A DNA stretch of 64,000 nucleotides from Neorhizobium lilium (GTDB taxonomy: Bacteria > Pseudomonadota > Alphaproteobacteria > Rhizobiales > Rhizobiaceae). The notes under the pieces were generated by a model, which was not told the origin of the DNA, ran no database searches, and was given only the letters and a program-made list of their open reading frames with translations. Position numbers and translations under genes: made by a program. Shown one piece after another: positions 53,301 through 61,962 of this stretch (positions are counted from its first letter, which is position 1; each line of letters starts with the position of its first letter). Where the stretch lies: positions 620,001 to 684,000 of the forward strand of contig NZ_SBIP01000001.1 in the NCBI RefSeq assembly GCF_004053875.1, read 5' to 3'.

Positions 53301-53493
53301 CAAGATCCTGCATTTCGCGCGCGGTCGCACCTGGCCAGACCGAGGTGACGGTCAGGGTCTTGATGGTGAAGGAAGGATCTTCGGCGCGTCCAAGCTTCAC
53401 GAAGGCATAAGCCCCTGCGGCAGCCAGAAGAACGATGAAGAATAACGTGATAGCGCGTTCGCGAACGGCGATGGCTGAAAGGTTGAAGCTCAT
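50383..53493 (-). CDS. RND efflux transporter permease (HAE1/AcrB-like)
   Basis: Inner-membrane proton/substrate antiporter, 1036 residues, full length. TM1 follows SLNLSAIAVRERAITLFF-like residues near the N-terminus; the periplasmic porter domain starts TVTSVWPGATAREMQDLV. TM4 carries the proton-relay pair in LALGLLVDDAIIAIEV (DD), and GLAGILMRNTLILTEQI is the TM11 region where HAE1 pumps usually have GLIxKNxIL-like residues. It is closest to the MexK/TriC branch. Start overlaps the adaptor stop (TAATG). Works with the adaptor upstream and an outer-membrane channel not in the window. Substrates unknown, perhaps the toxic compounds handled by the neighbouring flavoprotein operon. Confidence 0.93.
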   Translation of the reverse strand: MSFNLSAIAVRERAITLFFIVLLAAAGAYAFVKLGRAEDPSFTIKTLTVTSVWPGATAREMQDLVAEPLEKRIQELTWYDRVETTTRPGYAYLTVTLKDNTPASAVAEEFYQARKKLGDEARNLPPGVIGPFVNDEYSDVSFGLYALKAKGMPMRDLVRQAEIIRQDLLHVPGVKKINIVGERPEQIFVEFSYAKLATLGISALDIASALQRQNTVTPAGSIDTRGPQVFIRFDGAYNSVQAIADTPIVAAGRTLKLSDLADVRRGYQDPATYVIRHEGEPTIMLGAVMQAGWNGLDLGKALEARSAAIAETLPLGMTLTKVSDQAVNIDEAVGEFMLKFAMALGVVLFVSLVALGWRVGIVVALAVPLTLAVVFLIMLETGRFFDRITLGTLILALGLLVDDAIIAIEVMVVKMEEGMDRIKAAAYAWSHTAAPMLSGTLVTIIGLMPVGFARSTAGEYAGNIFWVVGFALIVSWIVAVTFTPYLGVKMLPDIKPVEGGHHAIYDTPNYRRLRSIIEFAVRHKFMVCAVVGITMAVSVVGMGSVKQQFFPTSDRPEVLVEVRMPEGTSIESTTAAVEKVEGWLKTQPEVKIVTSYVGQGAPRFFFAMAPELPDPAFAKVVVLTPDAHAREELKHRLRAAISEGLVPEASVRVTQLVFGPYTPFPVEFRIMGPDQNELYRISEQALAIMKTVPNVRQANRDWGNRTPVLRFIPDQERLNLIGLSPSEAAQQMQMLLSGIPVTQVRDNIRNVPVVARSAGENRLDPSRLADFSLMSRDGRQVPLDQLGHSEIRFEEPILKRRDRTPVITIRSDINEATQPPEVSQQVLKALQPLIASLPVGYRIEMGGNIEESLKANVALVQVFPLMIAAMLIVIILQVRSLSTMTMVMLTAPLGLAGVVPTLLLFNQPFGFNAILGLIGLAGILMRNTLILTEQIKENQAAGLDDYHAVIEATVQRTRPVILTAMAAILAFIPLTHSVFWGSMAYTLIGGTAAGTAMILLFLPALYAVWFRIKPPRAHGNEEAVEPRAQPLALAAE

Positions 53494-54608
53494 TATTTTG
53501 TCGCCTCTGGCTGCGCGGCAATCCTGACGCCCGCCCCGTCGTTTAGAAGATGCGCGCCCAGAGCGACAACCTGCTCACCAATTTCAATTCCCGTGACAAA
53601 TGCCGTCTCCTCGCCAATCTGCTTAACCTTTACAGGAGTAAATTTCACGGTTGAGGTTCCGCTGTCGACAACCCACACGCCTGTCCGGCTACCGTCGTCC
53701 AGGATGGCGCCGACTGGTACGGCGACCTCCGATTGCCGATCAGCGTCCAGTATTCGGATCGTCACCGTCGAGCCAAGCGGGGCTGACGCCGCATCGCCTT
53801 GGAGAATATAGCGCGCTTCGTAAGTCCGGGTTTGCGGATCAGCCGAATCGGAAATCTGTCGCAGCTTAGCCTTCCCGGTGACCCCCCTGCCTCCATAGAC
53901 ACTGGCCTGCGCTTCGGAGCCTTCGCGCGGTCGTAAGGTTTCAGGCAACCAAACAACAGCCTCGCGCGGCCCTGCCTGTGCCAGTTGAACGACCGTCTGG
54001 CCTGCTGACACGACTTGTCCCGGATCTCCGAGCGTTTGGACGACCGTTCCATCAGAGTCTGCAACAAGAACCGTATATGCAGTTCCGTTTTCGGCCACTT
54101 GGGCGTCGGCTTCTGCTGCAGCGAGCTGAGCCATGGCTGTGTCGAGCGCTGCTTTTGCCTGTTCATAACGCTGCGGAGTGGCTGCAAGGCCATTTTTCAC
54201 CAGCGCCGCATAACGTTTCTCGTCTGCTTGCGCCTGTACCAGAACGGCCCGTGCCGCCGTGACTGTATTGCGCTTGGCGGTTAGCGCGAGTTGAAGATCG
54301 GTCTCGTCAATGCGCATCAGCGCCTGGCCCTGCCTGACTTGCTGACCGACATCGACCATTCGCTCAACGATCTTGCCAGGCACTCGAAATCCCAGGTTAC
54401 TCTGAACCCGAGAGGCGACCGTGCCTGTGAAAGAGCGCTCAGCCAATCCAGTGGTCGCCGCCTCTGCCACTCTTACAAATGGAGTTGCAGTCCTTGGATC
54501 CGCAGCCAGTGCCTCACGCTTGGTGGGTTCGAAAACCAGGAAAAAGACACCGGCCGCTCCGGCCGCTGCCACGAGACCTACCAAAGTCAGGACATGTTTG
54601 CGTTTCAT
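53493..54608 (-). CDS. RND efflux periplasmic adaptor (membrane fusion protein)
   Basis: Adaptor of 371 residues from ATG 54608 (AAGAGA upstream; ATG 54635 less likely). The N-terminal hydrophobic anchor is at about 8-26 (no lipobox cysteine). The lipoyl-like halves are GFRVPGKIVERMVDVGQQVR and SDGTVVQTLGDPGQVV, separated by an alpha-hairpin near 95-160 (LVQAQADEKRYAALVKNGL). Then follow the beta-barrel and membrane-proximal parts. First gene of the pump operon, followed directly by the permease. A 51-bp element with a TTAGAT/ATCTAA dyad lies 33 bases upstream of its start. Confidence 0.92.
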   Translation of the reverse strand: MKRKHVLTLVGLVAAAGAAGVFFLVFEPTKREALAADPRTATPFVRVAEAATTGLAERSFTGTVASRVQSNLGFRVPGKIVERMVDVGQQVRQGQALMRIDETDLQLALTAKRNTVTAARAVLVQAQADEKRYAALVKNGLAATPQRYEQAKAALDTAMAQLAAAEADAQVAENGTAYTVLVADSDGTVVQTLGDPGQVVSAGQTVVQLAQAGPREAVVWLPETLRPREGSEAQASVYGGRGVTGKAKLRQISDSADPQTRTYEARYILQGDAASAPLGSTVTIRILDADRQSEVAVPVGAILDDGSRTGVWVVDSGTSTVKFTPVKVKQIGEETAFVTGIEIGEQVVALGAHLLNDGAGVRIAAQPEATK

Positions 54609-54640
54609 TTTGCGTTCTCTTCTTGAGCGATCCATACAAT

Positions 54641-54691
54641 TTAGATTGCGATCTAACTCTATTTAGGATATAGCTGTCAAATGAAATCTAA
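54641..54691. promoter_or_regulatory. 51-bp TTAGATT...AATCTAA element upstream of the RND operon
   Basis: The outer arms TTAGATT (54641-54647) and AATCTAA (54685-54691) are separated by 37 bases; the left arm is also part of an inner 16-bp dyad TTAGAT-TGCG-ATCTAA (54641-54656). Aligned by eye without gaps, 38 of 51 positions match the element at 63463-63513 upstream of a TetR gene. On the minus strand it contains TTGACA (54673-54678), a possible -35 box for the pump operon. Likely operator plus promoter. Confidence 0.65.
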
Positions 54692-54859
54692 ATGAACGAT
54701 AACAACACGCGAAGGCCACCTGATGAGGTGGCGGAATATTGCCGGTTCTTGTAGGGATAGGCCGCTGACGAAACGCCCGATCAAAGTGACCCAGTCGTGT
54801 CATGCGGTGTCGGCGCGCGTTTGAGCACGATTTACGCTGCCTGATCGAGGCAAGCTATC

Positions 54860-55369
54860 TTAGCTGTTTCTATGGATCGGATCTGTCCAATACACATTTT
54901 CCGGCTTCTCTACCGGTTCTATGTCCGTAATATTCACGACCACGGCCTCGTTATCGGACCGAACCAGCACACATTCGAGAACGTTGTCCGGATCTGCATT
55001 GATTTCCTGGTGCGGTACATATGGAGGGACGAATATAAAATCGCCGGGACCGGCGTCTGCAACAAATTCGAGCCGATCGCCCCATCGCATTCGCGCCTTG
55101 CCCCGGATGACGAAAATAACGCTTTCCAGAGCGCCGTGATGATGAACCCCAGTCTTCGCATCCGGCTCGATCGCTACAGTACCAGCCCAGATTTTCTGCG
55201 CACCGACGCGGGCGTGGTTGACAGCCGCTTGCCTGAACATTCCCGGAGTCTGTGCCGTGTTCGGATCGAGTTGATCGCCCTTGATGACCCTTATGCCGTC
55301 GTGCTTCCAGCGCGGTTCATCGGAAGCGCTGTGGTCATGAGAGTGAGTGTGATCGCCATCGTGTGTCAT
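54860..55369 (-). CDS. Cupin-domain protein with His-rich N-terminus
   Basis: 169 residues from ATG 55369 (AGGAG upstream). The N-terminal tail HDGDHTHSHDHS may bind metal. The cupin core has GVHHHGALESVIFVIRGKA (His, His, Glu site) and FVPPYVPHQEINADPDN, so a metal-bound single-domain cupin is expected. It is the last gene of the leftward operon, 77 bases after the ABC ATPase stop. The longer open frame to 55450 overlaps that ATPase gene and is not needed. Role unknown; likely an enzyme or sensor for a pathway intermediate. Confidence 0.85.
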   Translation of the reverse strand: MTHDGDHTHSHDHSASDEPRWKHDGIRVIKGDQLDPNTAQTPGMFRQAAVNHARVGAQKIWAGTVAIEPDAKTGVHHHGALESVIFVIRGKARMRWGDRLEFVADAGPGDFIFVPPYVPHQEINADPDNVLECVLVRSDNEAVVVNITDIEPVEKPENVYWTDPIHRNS

Positions 55370-55446
55370 CTGATTCTCCTGATCGAGATTGCCGTAGTAG
55401 GCCGCGAATATACCGCTCTGTTGCGCGCAGCCGGTTTGCATCGACG

Positions 55447-56217
55447 TCATATTGCAGCGGACAAGAGTTGTCGGGTGTATTCATGTGCGGGGCGATCGAG
55501 AACATCCGCAGCCTTGCCGCTTTCCACAAGATCACCTCGATACATGACCGCAATGTGGTCGGCGAGATACTCTACAACGGACAGATCATGGGTAATGAAC
55601 AGAAGCGAAAGTCCACGTTCGGCCTGCAGATCTCCGAGGAGATTCAAAATCTGCGCCTGTACGGATACATCAAGGGCGGATACGGCTTCATCGCATATGA
55701 GCAAACTTGGTGAACCCGCCAAAGCCCTGGCGATGCCGACCCGTTGCCTTTGGCCGCCGGATAGATCACGTGCGCGACGGCCCAGCACGTCCGAAGGCAG
55801 GCTGACGAGATCCAGTAACTCCTTGATCGAGAGGTTTGCAGCCCCTCGCGCCAGCAGATTGATCGGCTCCTTCAGTATTTGCTCCACGGTGAAGCGCGGA
55901 TCGAAGGCCGAACTGCTGTCCTGAAACACCATTCCGATCTTACGTCGCTGTTCCACGGATCTTCCCTGTGCGGAAGGAGCGAGACTTTCTCCGTTCAGTT
56001 CGATCGTCCCGGCTTTTGGAGCGATCATGCCGACGACGCTGCGGGCAAGCGTCGACTTTCCCGATCCCGATTCTCCCACGACGGCGAATACTTCGCCTGC
56101 TTGGAGATCGAATGACATGTCCCTGACCGCGTCGACACGTCTGCCCCGGCTTTCGAACGTCACCGTGAGCCCACGCACGCTCAGCAATGGCGCTCCCGCT
56201 TCATCAGTCGATATCAT
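55447..56217 (-). CDS. ABC transporter ATPase, DppF/OppF type
   Basis: 256 residues. Walker A GESGSGKSTLA, Q-loop FQDSSSAFDPRFTVEQ, signature LSGGQRQRVGIARAL and Walker B LLICDEAVSALD, with Ala in place of the usual Pro-Thr. The OppF tail is short (ALDVLDRPAHEYTRQLLSA). Start overlaps the DppD-type gene by four bases. Half of the two-ATPase motor of the importer encoded at 55447-60743. Confidence 0.92.
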   Translation of the reverse strand: MISTDEAGAPLLSVRGLTVTFESRGRRVDAVRDMSFDLQAGEVFAVVGESGSGKSTLARSVVGMIAPKAGTIELNGESLAPSAQGRSVEQRRKIGMVFQDSSSAFDPRFTVEQILKEPINLLARGAANLSIKELLDLVSLPSDVLGRRARDLSGGQRQRVGIARALAGSPSLLICDEAVSALDVSVQAQILNLLGDLQAERGLSLLFITHDLSVVEYLADHIAVMYRGDLVESGKAADVLDRPAHEYTRQLLSAAI

Positions 56218-57221
56218 GCCAGCGCTCCCGAATGACGTGCTTGCTGCTCATCCACGGCATGGCACCAGACCCTGCCATCGGAAACGTGGACGGCTTGCGG
56301 GGAAATCGCCCGACAGCGCGACATGACAAAGTCGCAACGATTGGCAAAGCTGCAACCGTCACCCTTTTCCTGTGGAGACGGGACCCGTCCCCTTATTTCC
56401 GCCAGCCGCGGTCTCTGACCTGTATCGGGCCGTCTTTGCGGCCGGGCGGCAAGCAGTGCACGGGTATATGGATGCGACGCTTCTCCGAGCAAAGACTTTG
56501 CCTTCCGTGCTTCGACGGCTTTGCCGGCATACATCACCATGATCCGGTCGGCCCATCGCGAGACGAGCGACAGGTCATGCGTGATCAGGACCAGGGCCAT
56601 TCCCGTCTCACGCTTGAGTTCATCGAGAAGGGATAGAATGTCTGCCTGGACGGTCGCGTCGAGCGCAGTGGTCGGTTCATCCGCGATCAGAATATCGGGC
56701 CGATTGGCGATAGCCATGGCGATCAACACGCGCTGCCTCATGCCGCCCGACAACTGATGGGGGTAAGCCGCCATATATTCATGTGGCGTCTGCAATTTTA
56801 CCCTGTGCAGAAGCTCTACACCTTCGGAAAATACTTCTCTTTTGCCGATTGGCCGATGCGCGCGGATGGCCTCGACAATCTGGTCGCCTATTGTAAGAAC
56901 CGGATTGAGGGCTGACATCGGATCCTGAAAAATCATCGAGATCCGGTCGCCTCTCAATGCGCGCCAGGCATGCTCCGATTTTCCCGCTACGTCATGTCCG
57001 AGGATTTCGACTGTTCCGCCGGAAATTCGCACGCCATCGGGCAGAAGCCCTGCCAAAGCAAGGGCGGTAAGAGATTTGCCGCAACCGGATTCTCCCACGA
57101 TCGCCAGCGTTTCACCTTTGGCGACGTCGAGGTCAACACCGCAAACGGCATCGACAGGATGCCGATCTCCCGGCACGGCAATTGCAAGATTGCGAACGCG
57201 CAAGACAGGTTCAATGGTCAT
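56214..57221 (-). CDS. ABC transporter ATPase, DppD/OppD type
   Basis: 335 residues. Walker A GESGCGKSLTALALAGL, Q-loop FQDPMSALNPVLTIGDQ, signature LSGGMRQRVLIAMAI and Walker B ILIADEPTTALD. The C-terminal oligopeptide domain has the cysteine cluster CSFANRCDFVMSRC, which in DppD/OppD binds an iron-sulfur cluster or zinc. Four-base overlaps join it to both neighbours. Confidence 0.93.
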   Translation of the reverse strand: MTIEPVLRVRNLAIAVPGDRHPVDAVCGVDLDVAKGETLAIVGESGCGKSLTALALAGLLPDGVRISGGTVEILGHDVAGKSEHAWRALRGDRISMIFQDPMSALNPVLTIGDQIVEAIRAHRPIGKREVFSEGVELLHRVKLQTPHEYMAAYPHQLSGGMRQRVLIAMAIANRPDILIADEPTTALDATVQADILSLLDELKRETGMALVLITHDLSLVSRWADRIMVMYAGKAVEARKAKSLLGEASHPYTRALLAARPQRRPDTGQRPRLAEIRGRVPSPQEKGDGCSFANRCDFVMSRCRAISPQAVHVSDGRVWCHAVDEQQARHSGALA

Positions 57222-58114
57222 ATGCGATGTCCCCGGCGCAGTATTTGCCCAAGCCCGTCGCCAATGAGACTGAACCCCATGACGGCGACGACAATCGCCG
57301 CGCCCGGGATCAATGTCATGTAGGGTGCCGTCAACAGAGCGTCACGGGACGCCCCGATCATGCTCCCCCAGCTCACATGATTGCTGTCGCTCATTCCGAA
57401 AAAGGCAAGGCCTGCCTCGGTCAACACAGCCAGCGCTGTGAGAATGGAGGCCGACACGATAACCGGGGGTAAGGCGTTGGGCAGGACATGGGTGAGAATG
57501 GCTCGCAGATGTCCACCGCCCATGACAACGGAAATCTTGACGAAATCAAGCTCACGAAGGGCGAGGGTTTCCGCCCGCGCAAGACGCGCGACCATGGACC
57601 AGCTTGTAAGACCAATTGCAAGGATGATGTTCGACAGGTCGGCACCCATGATTGAGACGAGGATGATGGCGAACAGGAAGTGCGGAATGACCTGAAAAAG
57701 CTCTGTCAATCGCATCAAAGCATGATCGACCCAGCCGCCGAAATATCCCGACACGAGGCCGATGGTCGTACCGACAATGGTCGCGATCAGGGTCGCGGCA
57801 AAACCCACGAGCAGCGAGACCCTGCTTCCGTGAACGACACCCGCCGCAATGTCCCTGCCGAGAATGTCGGTGCCCAGAGGAAATAGCGGGTCTTCTCCAG
57901 GGGCCATAAACGGCATCCCGACGAGTTCGAAAGGATCTTGCGGATAAAGGGTATTTGCCAGAAGAGCCACTGCCAGCTGAAACAGGAGAATGAGCAGGCC
58001 GATATGGAGCGACAGCGGAAATTTTCGCCAGGATCGAAAAATACGCAAGACGATGTTGGGGACGCGGATCGAGATGTCCGTGGGAAGTTCATCTCGCTCG
58101 GAATCTGTCGTCAT
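57218..58114 (-). CDS. ABC transporter permease, DppC/OppC type
   Basis: 298 residues. A cytoplasmic N-terminus of about 30 residues is followed by TM1. The family motif FPLGTDILGRDIAAGVVHGS is clear; the EAA loop region is ARAETLALRELDFVKISVV with the following HVLPNALPPVIVSASI. The end GDGLGQILRRGHRI resembles the usual GDxLRDxLDPR tail. Coupled by four-base overlaps to the DppB-type and DppD-type genes. Confidence 0.92.
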   Translation of the reverse strand: MTTDSERDELPTDISIRVPNIVLRIFRSWRKFPLSLHIGLLILLFQLAVALLANTLYPQDPFELVGMPFMAPGEDPLFPLGTDILGRDIAAGVVHGSRVSLLVGFAATLIATIVGTTIGLVSGYFGGWVDHALMRLTELFQVIPHFLFAIILVSIMGADLSNIILAIGLTSWSMVARLARAETLALRELDFVKISVVMGGGHLRAILTHVLPNALPPVIVSASILTALAVLTEAGLAFFGMSDSNHVSWGSMIGASRDALLTAPYMTLIPGAAIVVAVMGFSLIGDGLGQILRRGHRI

Positions 58115-59130
58115 CTTAACGTTACCCTCGGATCCAGCACGGCATAAAGCAAATCGACGCAGAGATTGATCAACACGACCAATGTCCCGGTGGTCAGAAC
58201 AAGTCCGGCCAGCAAATTGTAGTCGCGCTGCTGCACGGCTTCGAAGGCAAGTCTTCCAAGGCCCGGCCAGGCGAACACCGTCTCGACCAGAATAGCGCCG
58301 CTGAGCAATGAACCTGCCTGAAGCCCGATAACGGTGATCAGCGGTAGCGACGCATTTCGCATGACGTGTCGCAGAATGATCCGCGAGGCGGCAAGCCCCT
58401 TCGCCCTGGCAGTCCGCACATGATCTTGGACATAGATTTCCAGCATCGCCCCGCGCGTGAACCGTGTGTAGATTGCAGCATAAAGCGCGCCAAGCGTGAC
58501 CACCGGCAGCACGAGATGCTTTGCCACGCTCAGCGCATACTCAAACCCGCTATCAATGCCTTGAGAGGCGACAAAGCCGCCAATCGGCAGCCATGGAAGT
58601 GTGACACCGAACAGGATCATCAGTCCGATCCCAAGCAGAAAGCCGGGCGTGGCGTAAATCAGGAGGGCGATACCGCTGATGAGACGATCCTGCCATTTTC
58701 CCGCATGCGCAGCAGCCAACGCACCGGCTGTCATGCCAAAAGCCACAGCGACCGCCATCGCCGAACCGGTCAGCAACAAGGTCGGCAGCAGCCGGGCACC
58801 GATCAAGTCAACGACGTTCATATTATTGCGAAACGAAAACCCGAGGTCGCCGGACAGGACGTTGCGGGCGTAAAGCATGAACTGGACGTAGATGGGCTGA
58901 TCCAACCCGAACCGGGATCGCAAATTGGCCAGATAAGTGGTGTCACCGCCACCAGACTCTCCCGCAAGAACCTGTGCCGCATCACCCGGAGCGAGATGCA
59001 GCAGGGTAAATGCCGCAAGAAGCAAAAGGAAGAGGGTGGGCACCATCTGCGCTATTCGCGCGCCCACATATCGTAACCGCCTTCCTTGGACGCCAGGACT
59101 TCCGCCTGGAATAGACGTGGTTTCCGTCAT
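58111..59130 (-). CDS. ABC transporter permease, DppB/OppB type
   Basis: 339 residues from ATG 59130, whose ATGA overlaps the binding protein stop; an in-frame ATG at 59142 is inside that gene. TM1 is at about 22-42. NLRSRFGLDQPIYVQFMLYA and DVLSGDLGFSFR-like residues identify the DppB family; the end is DLLYAVLDPRVTLR. Works with the DppC-type subunit in cargo passage. Confidence 0.92.
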   Translation of the reverse strand: MTETTSIPGGSPGVQGRRLRYVGARIAQMVPTLFLLLLAAFTLLHLAPGDAAQVLAGESGGGDTTYLANLRSRFGLDQPIYVQFMLYARNVLSGDLGFSFRNNMNVVDLIGARLLPTLLLTGSAMAVAVAFGMTAGALAAAHAGKWQDRLISGIALLIYATPGFLLGIGLMILFGVTLPWLPIGGFVASQGIDSGFEYALSVAKHLVLPVVTLGALYAAIYTRFTRGAMLEIYVQDHVRTARAKGLAASRIILRHVMRNASLPLITVIGLQAGSLLSGAILVETVFAWPGLGRLAFEAVQQRDYNLLAGLVLTTGTLVVLINLCVDLLYAVLDPRVTLR

Positions 59131-60743
59131 GCTTCCAGCCACGCATCCTTGAGAGAATCGTAAACGCTGATCGAACCTGTCCCAAGCCCACGGAGCTTCT
59201 TCGACGACACTGTGAACTGCTTGTTTTCCGCGAGTGTAAAGGTCGGGATATCCCTTTGCGCCAGAACCTGGATCTGCTTGTAAAGCTCGACACGCTTGTC
59301 TTCATTCGGCGCCACGTGAGCGGCTTCGATCAGCTTGTCCATTTCCGGAGAGCTGTAACCAGAACCGTTGGACCATGGAATATCCTTGAGGATCGCCTTT
59401 GACCAGATCACGCGGTCGATCCCAATTTGAGGATCGCCGAGGCCTGCGCGATGCGAGATCGTGAAATCGAAGTCGTTCTCGGAGTACACGCGGCGGAAGA
59501 ATTGCGGCAGATCCTGATTGCGGATCGTCGCTTCGATACCAACTGCCTTGAAAGCCTGACGCGCAAATTCGGCGAATCGCTGGAACGTTTCGCCAAATGG
59601 CAACCAGTCGATCGTGGTCGCGAATCGGGTGCCGTCCGGCTTCTTCGGATATCCGGCCTCATCCAGAAGCTGGTCGGCAACGGCGCGATCGAACGTGTAT
59701 TCGGGAAGTCCCTCGCCAGCGTAGAATTTTGTCTGGGTCGACAAAACCGGCGACGTACCGGGTTTGGCCAAACCTCTGGTCGTGACCCTCACGAATGCCT
59801 TGAGATCGATGGCGTGCGCCACGGCGCGACGCACTCTCACATCATTGAACGGCGGCCTGCGGACGTTGAAATCAGCGACGATGGCAGAGGCTAGCCACTC
59901 ATAGCCGTGGAAATCGACGTCCAATGTATCGCTTTTTTGAGCCAGACCCAAATCACTCAAGGAGATGGGCGTAAGAGTTCCATACTGGACCGCGCCAGAC
60001 TCGAAGGCTGCGTAGCGTGCGGTGGCATCGGGGATGACGCGATAGATCACCTGATCCAGATAAGGCTTTCCGGCATCCCAATAGTCGGGATTGCGTTCAA
60101 GGACAATTCGATCGCCGCGCACCCATTCCTTGAAGCGAAAAGGACCGGTTCCAACCGGCTTGATATTGTATGGATTGGTTTGAATGTCGGTGTTTTCGTA
60201 CAGATGTTTCGGCAGTATCGTCGATTCGAGCCCATTCAAGGCCCCGAGAATGACACCCGATGGATTCCTGAGTTTGAAGACGACGGTGAGTGGATCGGGG
60301 GTTTCCACCACGTCCACGGCTGCGAAGGTCGCACGCGCACGCGGGTGAATTTTCATCCAGACGCTTTCGAACGTGAATTTCACATCAGCGGACGTAAACG
60401 GCGTACCGTCGTGCCAGCGAACGCCAGGCCTCAAATCGAAACGAAGCTCCTTGCCGTCTTCACTCGTCGTCCATTTTGTCGCCAGTTCCGGTTTGATTTC
60501 GAAGTTGTCACCAAATGTAATAAGCCCGTCGAAAATCTTCGACGATACCGATTGCACCTGTCCGGTCTGGACCACTGCCGAGGTCAGAACGTTCGGCTCG
60601 CCCGGATGTGCGAGTGCTACAACGGTTCCTCCCCGTACCGGCGCGTCTGCGAAGCTGCGCCCCGCCAACACCAGACTTGCGGCTGCACCTGCCAGAAAAG
60701 TACGCCTGCGAAGTTTCAGAATAGAGGTTCGAGGGTTACTCAT
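59127..60743 (-). CDS. ABC transporter substrate-binding protein, family 5, with Tat signal
   Basis: 538 residues from ATG 60743 (GGAGAG upstream). The N-terminus has LKLRRRTFLAGAAASLVLAG, a twin-arginine (Tat) signal, so the protein is probably folded before export. SBP_bac_5 landmarks: LRFDLRPGVRWHDGTPFTSA and GTGPFRFKEWVRGDRIVLER. Tat export suggests either a bound cofactor or a fast-folding protein; both occur in family 5. It is the third gene of the operon that starts with two flavoproteins, 16 bases after the acyl-CoA-dehydrogenase-like stop. Cargo unknown; its flavoprotein neighbours suggest a xenobiotic or modified peptide. Confidence 0.92.
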   Translation of the reverse strand: MSNPRTSILKLRRRTFLAGAAASLVLAGRSFADAPVRGGTVVALAHPGEPNVLTSAVVQTGQVQSVSSKIFDGLITFGDNFEIKPELATKWTTSEDGKELRFDLRPGVRWHDGTPFTSADVKFTFESVWMKIHPRARATFAAVDVVETPDPLTVVFKLRNPSGVILGALNGLESTILPKHLYENTDIQTNPYNIKPVGTGPFRFKEWVRGDRIVLERNPDYWDAGKPYLDQVIYRVIPDATARYAAFESGAVQYGTLTPISLSDLGLAQKSDTLDVDFHGYEWLASAIVADFNVRRPPFNDVRVRRAVAHAIDLKAFVRVTTRGLAKPGTSPVLSTQTKFYAGEGLPEYTFDRAVADQLLDEAGYPKKPDGTRFATTIDWLPFGETFQRFAEFARQAFKAVGIEATIRNQDLPQFFRRVYSENDFDFTISHRAGLGDPQIGIDRVIWSKAILKDIPWSNGSGYSSPEMDKLIEAAHVAPNEDKRVELYKQIQVLAQRDIPTFTLAENKQFTVSSKKLRGLGTGSISVYDSLKDAWLEA

Positions 60744-60759
60744 GTTCTCTCCGGGATGG

Positions 60760-61917
60760 TTATGCAAAAAGTGAAGCCTTGCCAGCGTTCACGAGGATGG
60801 TGTCCGACTGGGGAGCATGTACCCGCCCGCAAAGCGCGTCACGATAATGTCGCTCGAGCGGATTGGCGCGATCGAGGCCGTGATTTCCCGAGATACTCAA
60901 TGCGAGTTCCAAGGCCTTTACGGCGTTGTTCGTGACGATATGTTTCACCATTTGCGCATGAACCGGATCGTGTACGGGTGCTGCATCGGCAGCACGAACC
61001 GCATTGTCGATCAGGACGCGGTTTATGAGGAGCAAAGCCTCGATTTCGCCGACGACGCCCTGAAGACGGGGCACGGTTGCCAAGGGAGCGCCGAGGTTGG
61101 ACGGCGTGCGCTCGCGCAGGAAGCCGAGCAGCCAATCCCTGCCAGCTTTGGCTATCCCGTCATAGAGCGATGCGGTGAGGATGCATGACCATACATCGAT
61201 GACCGCCCGGCGCGATATTAACTCCGGAGAACCCGCCGGCAACAGGCCCGTCGATGCGCTTTCTGGCAGATGCACGTCGTTAAAACGGATCTCGTGGCTG
61301 GCGGTTGCGCGAAGACCGGCGTGGTTCCACGTTGGAACGATCTCCAGGCCAGGCGAATTTGCCGGCACGAGAACTGTGCCGATCCGTGGGTGATCTTCGT
61401 CTGTCCTGATCAGCGTCAACCACCATCCGACAATCGGGCTACCGGTTGCGTAGGCTTTCCGGCCATTCAGTCTGAAGCTGCCATCTGGTTGCTGGCTGAC
61501 GACGGTTCCCGGGAGTCCGCCGCGCACGGCCGAGCCGAGATCAGGTTCCGCCTGCAAGGCATTCAGAACGCCGGTTCCCTTGAGTGCGGCATTGGCAATT
61601 TCTTCGTATGCCGGGGAAGGGTTCCTTCCAAGCAGGTAGTGCATCATGCAATTCATCGCAATGAGAAGTCCGGTCGACGCCTCTCCAGCCCCGACGGCGG
61701 ACACGAGCCGAGCTGAATCTACCAGCCCCCCGCCTAGCCCCCCGAGAGTCGTGGGGACGGTGAGTGCGATCAGCTTGTGTTCCGTCAACCGTTTGAAATT
61801 TTCGAACGGAAAACTTGCGTCGGCATCGTGCCTGGCAGCAGTCGCGGCAAACTCGTCGGTAAGACTCCGAAGCAGAGCTTCCGTCAGGATTGCGGAAGAT
61901 CGATTGTGCGTGTTCAT
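60760..61917 (-). CDS. Acyl-CoA-dehydrogenase-fold flavoprotein (SfnB/DszC-like)
   Basis: 385 residues with the acyl-CoA dehydrogenase fold: N-terminal helices, a middle beta domain (SFRLNGRKAYATGSPIVGWW, ASHEIRFNDVHLPES), and C-terminal helices ending with a flavin-site HAPQSDTILVNAGKA. The catalytic Glu of true acyl-CoA dehydrogenases is not evident. Its pattern is like SfnB/DszC-type flavin monooxygenases of sulfur compounds, so it may oxygenate rather than dehydrogenate. Second gene of the operon, 45 bases after the old-yellow-enzyme-like stop. Confidence 0.85.
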   Translation of the reverse strand: MNTHNRSSAILTEALLRSLTDEFAATAARHDADASFPFENFKRLTEHKLIALTVPTTLGGLGGGLVDSARLVSAVGAGEASTGLLIAMNCMMHYLLGRNPSPAYEEIANAALKGTGVLNALQAEPDLGSAVRGGLPGTVVSQQPDGSFRLNGRKAYATGSPIVGWWLTLIRTDEDHPRIGTVLVPANSPGLEIVPTWNHAGLRATASHEIRFNDVHLPESASTGLLPAGSPELISRRAVIDVWSCILTASLYDGIAKAGRDWLLGFLRERTPSNLGAPLATVPRLQGVVGEIEALLLINRVLIDNAVRAADAAPVHDPVHAQMVKHIVTNNAVKALELALSISGNHGLDRANPLERHYRDALCGRVHAPQSDTILVNAGKASLFA

Positions 61918-61962
61918 AGGTCACTTCTGATTGCTGGATAGGTTTCGGTGCATGACTGCGAT

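Noticed and set aside
52201..53445. Plus-strand frame of 414 codons opposite the RND permease
   Set aside because: His/Asp/Gln-rich antisense shadow of a full-length AcrB-type gene.
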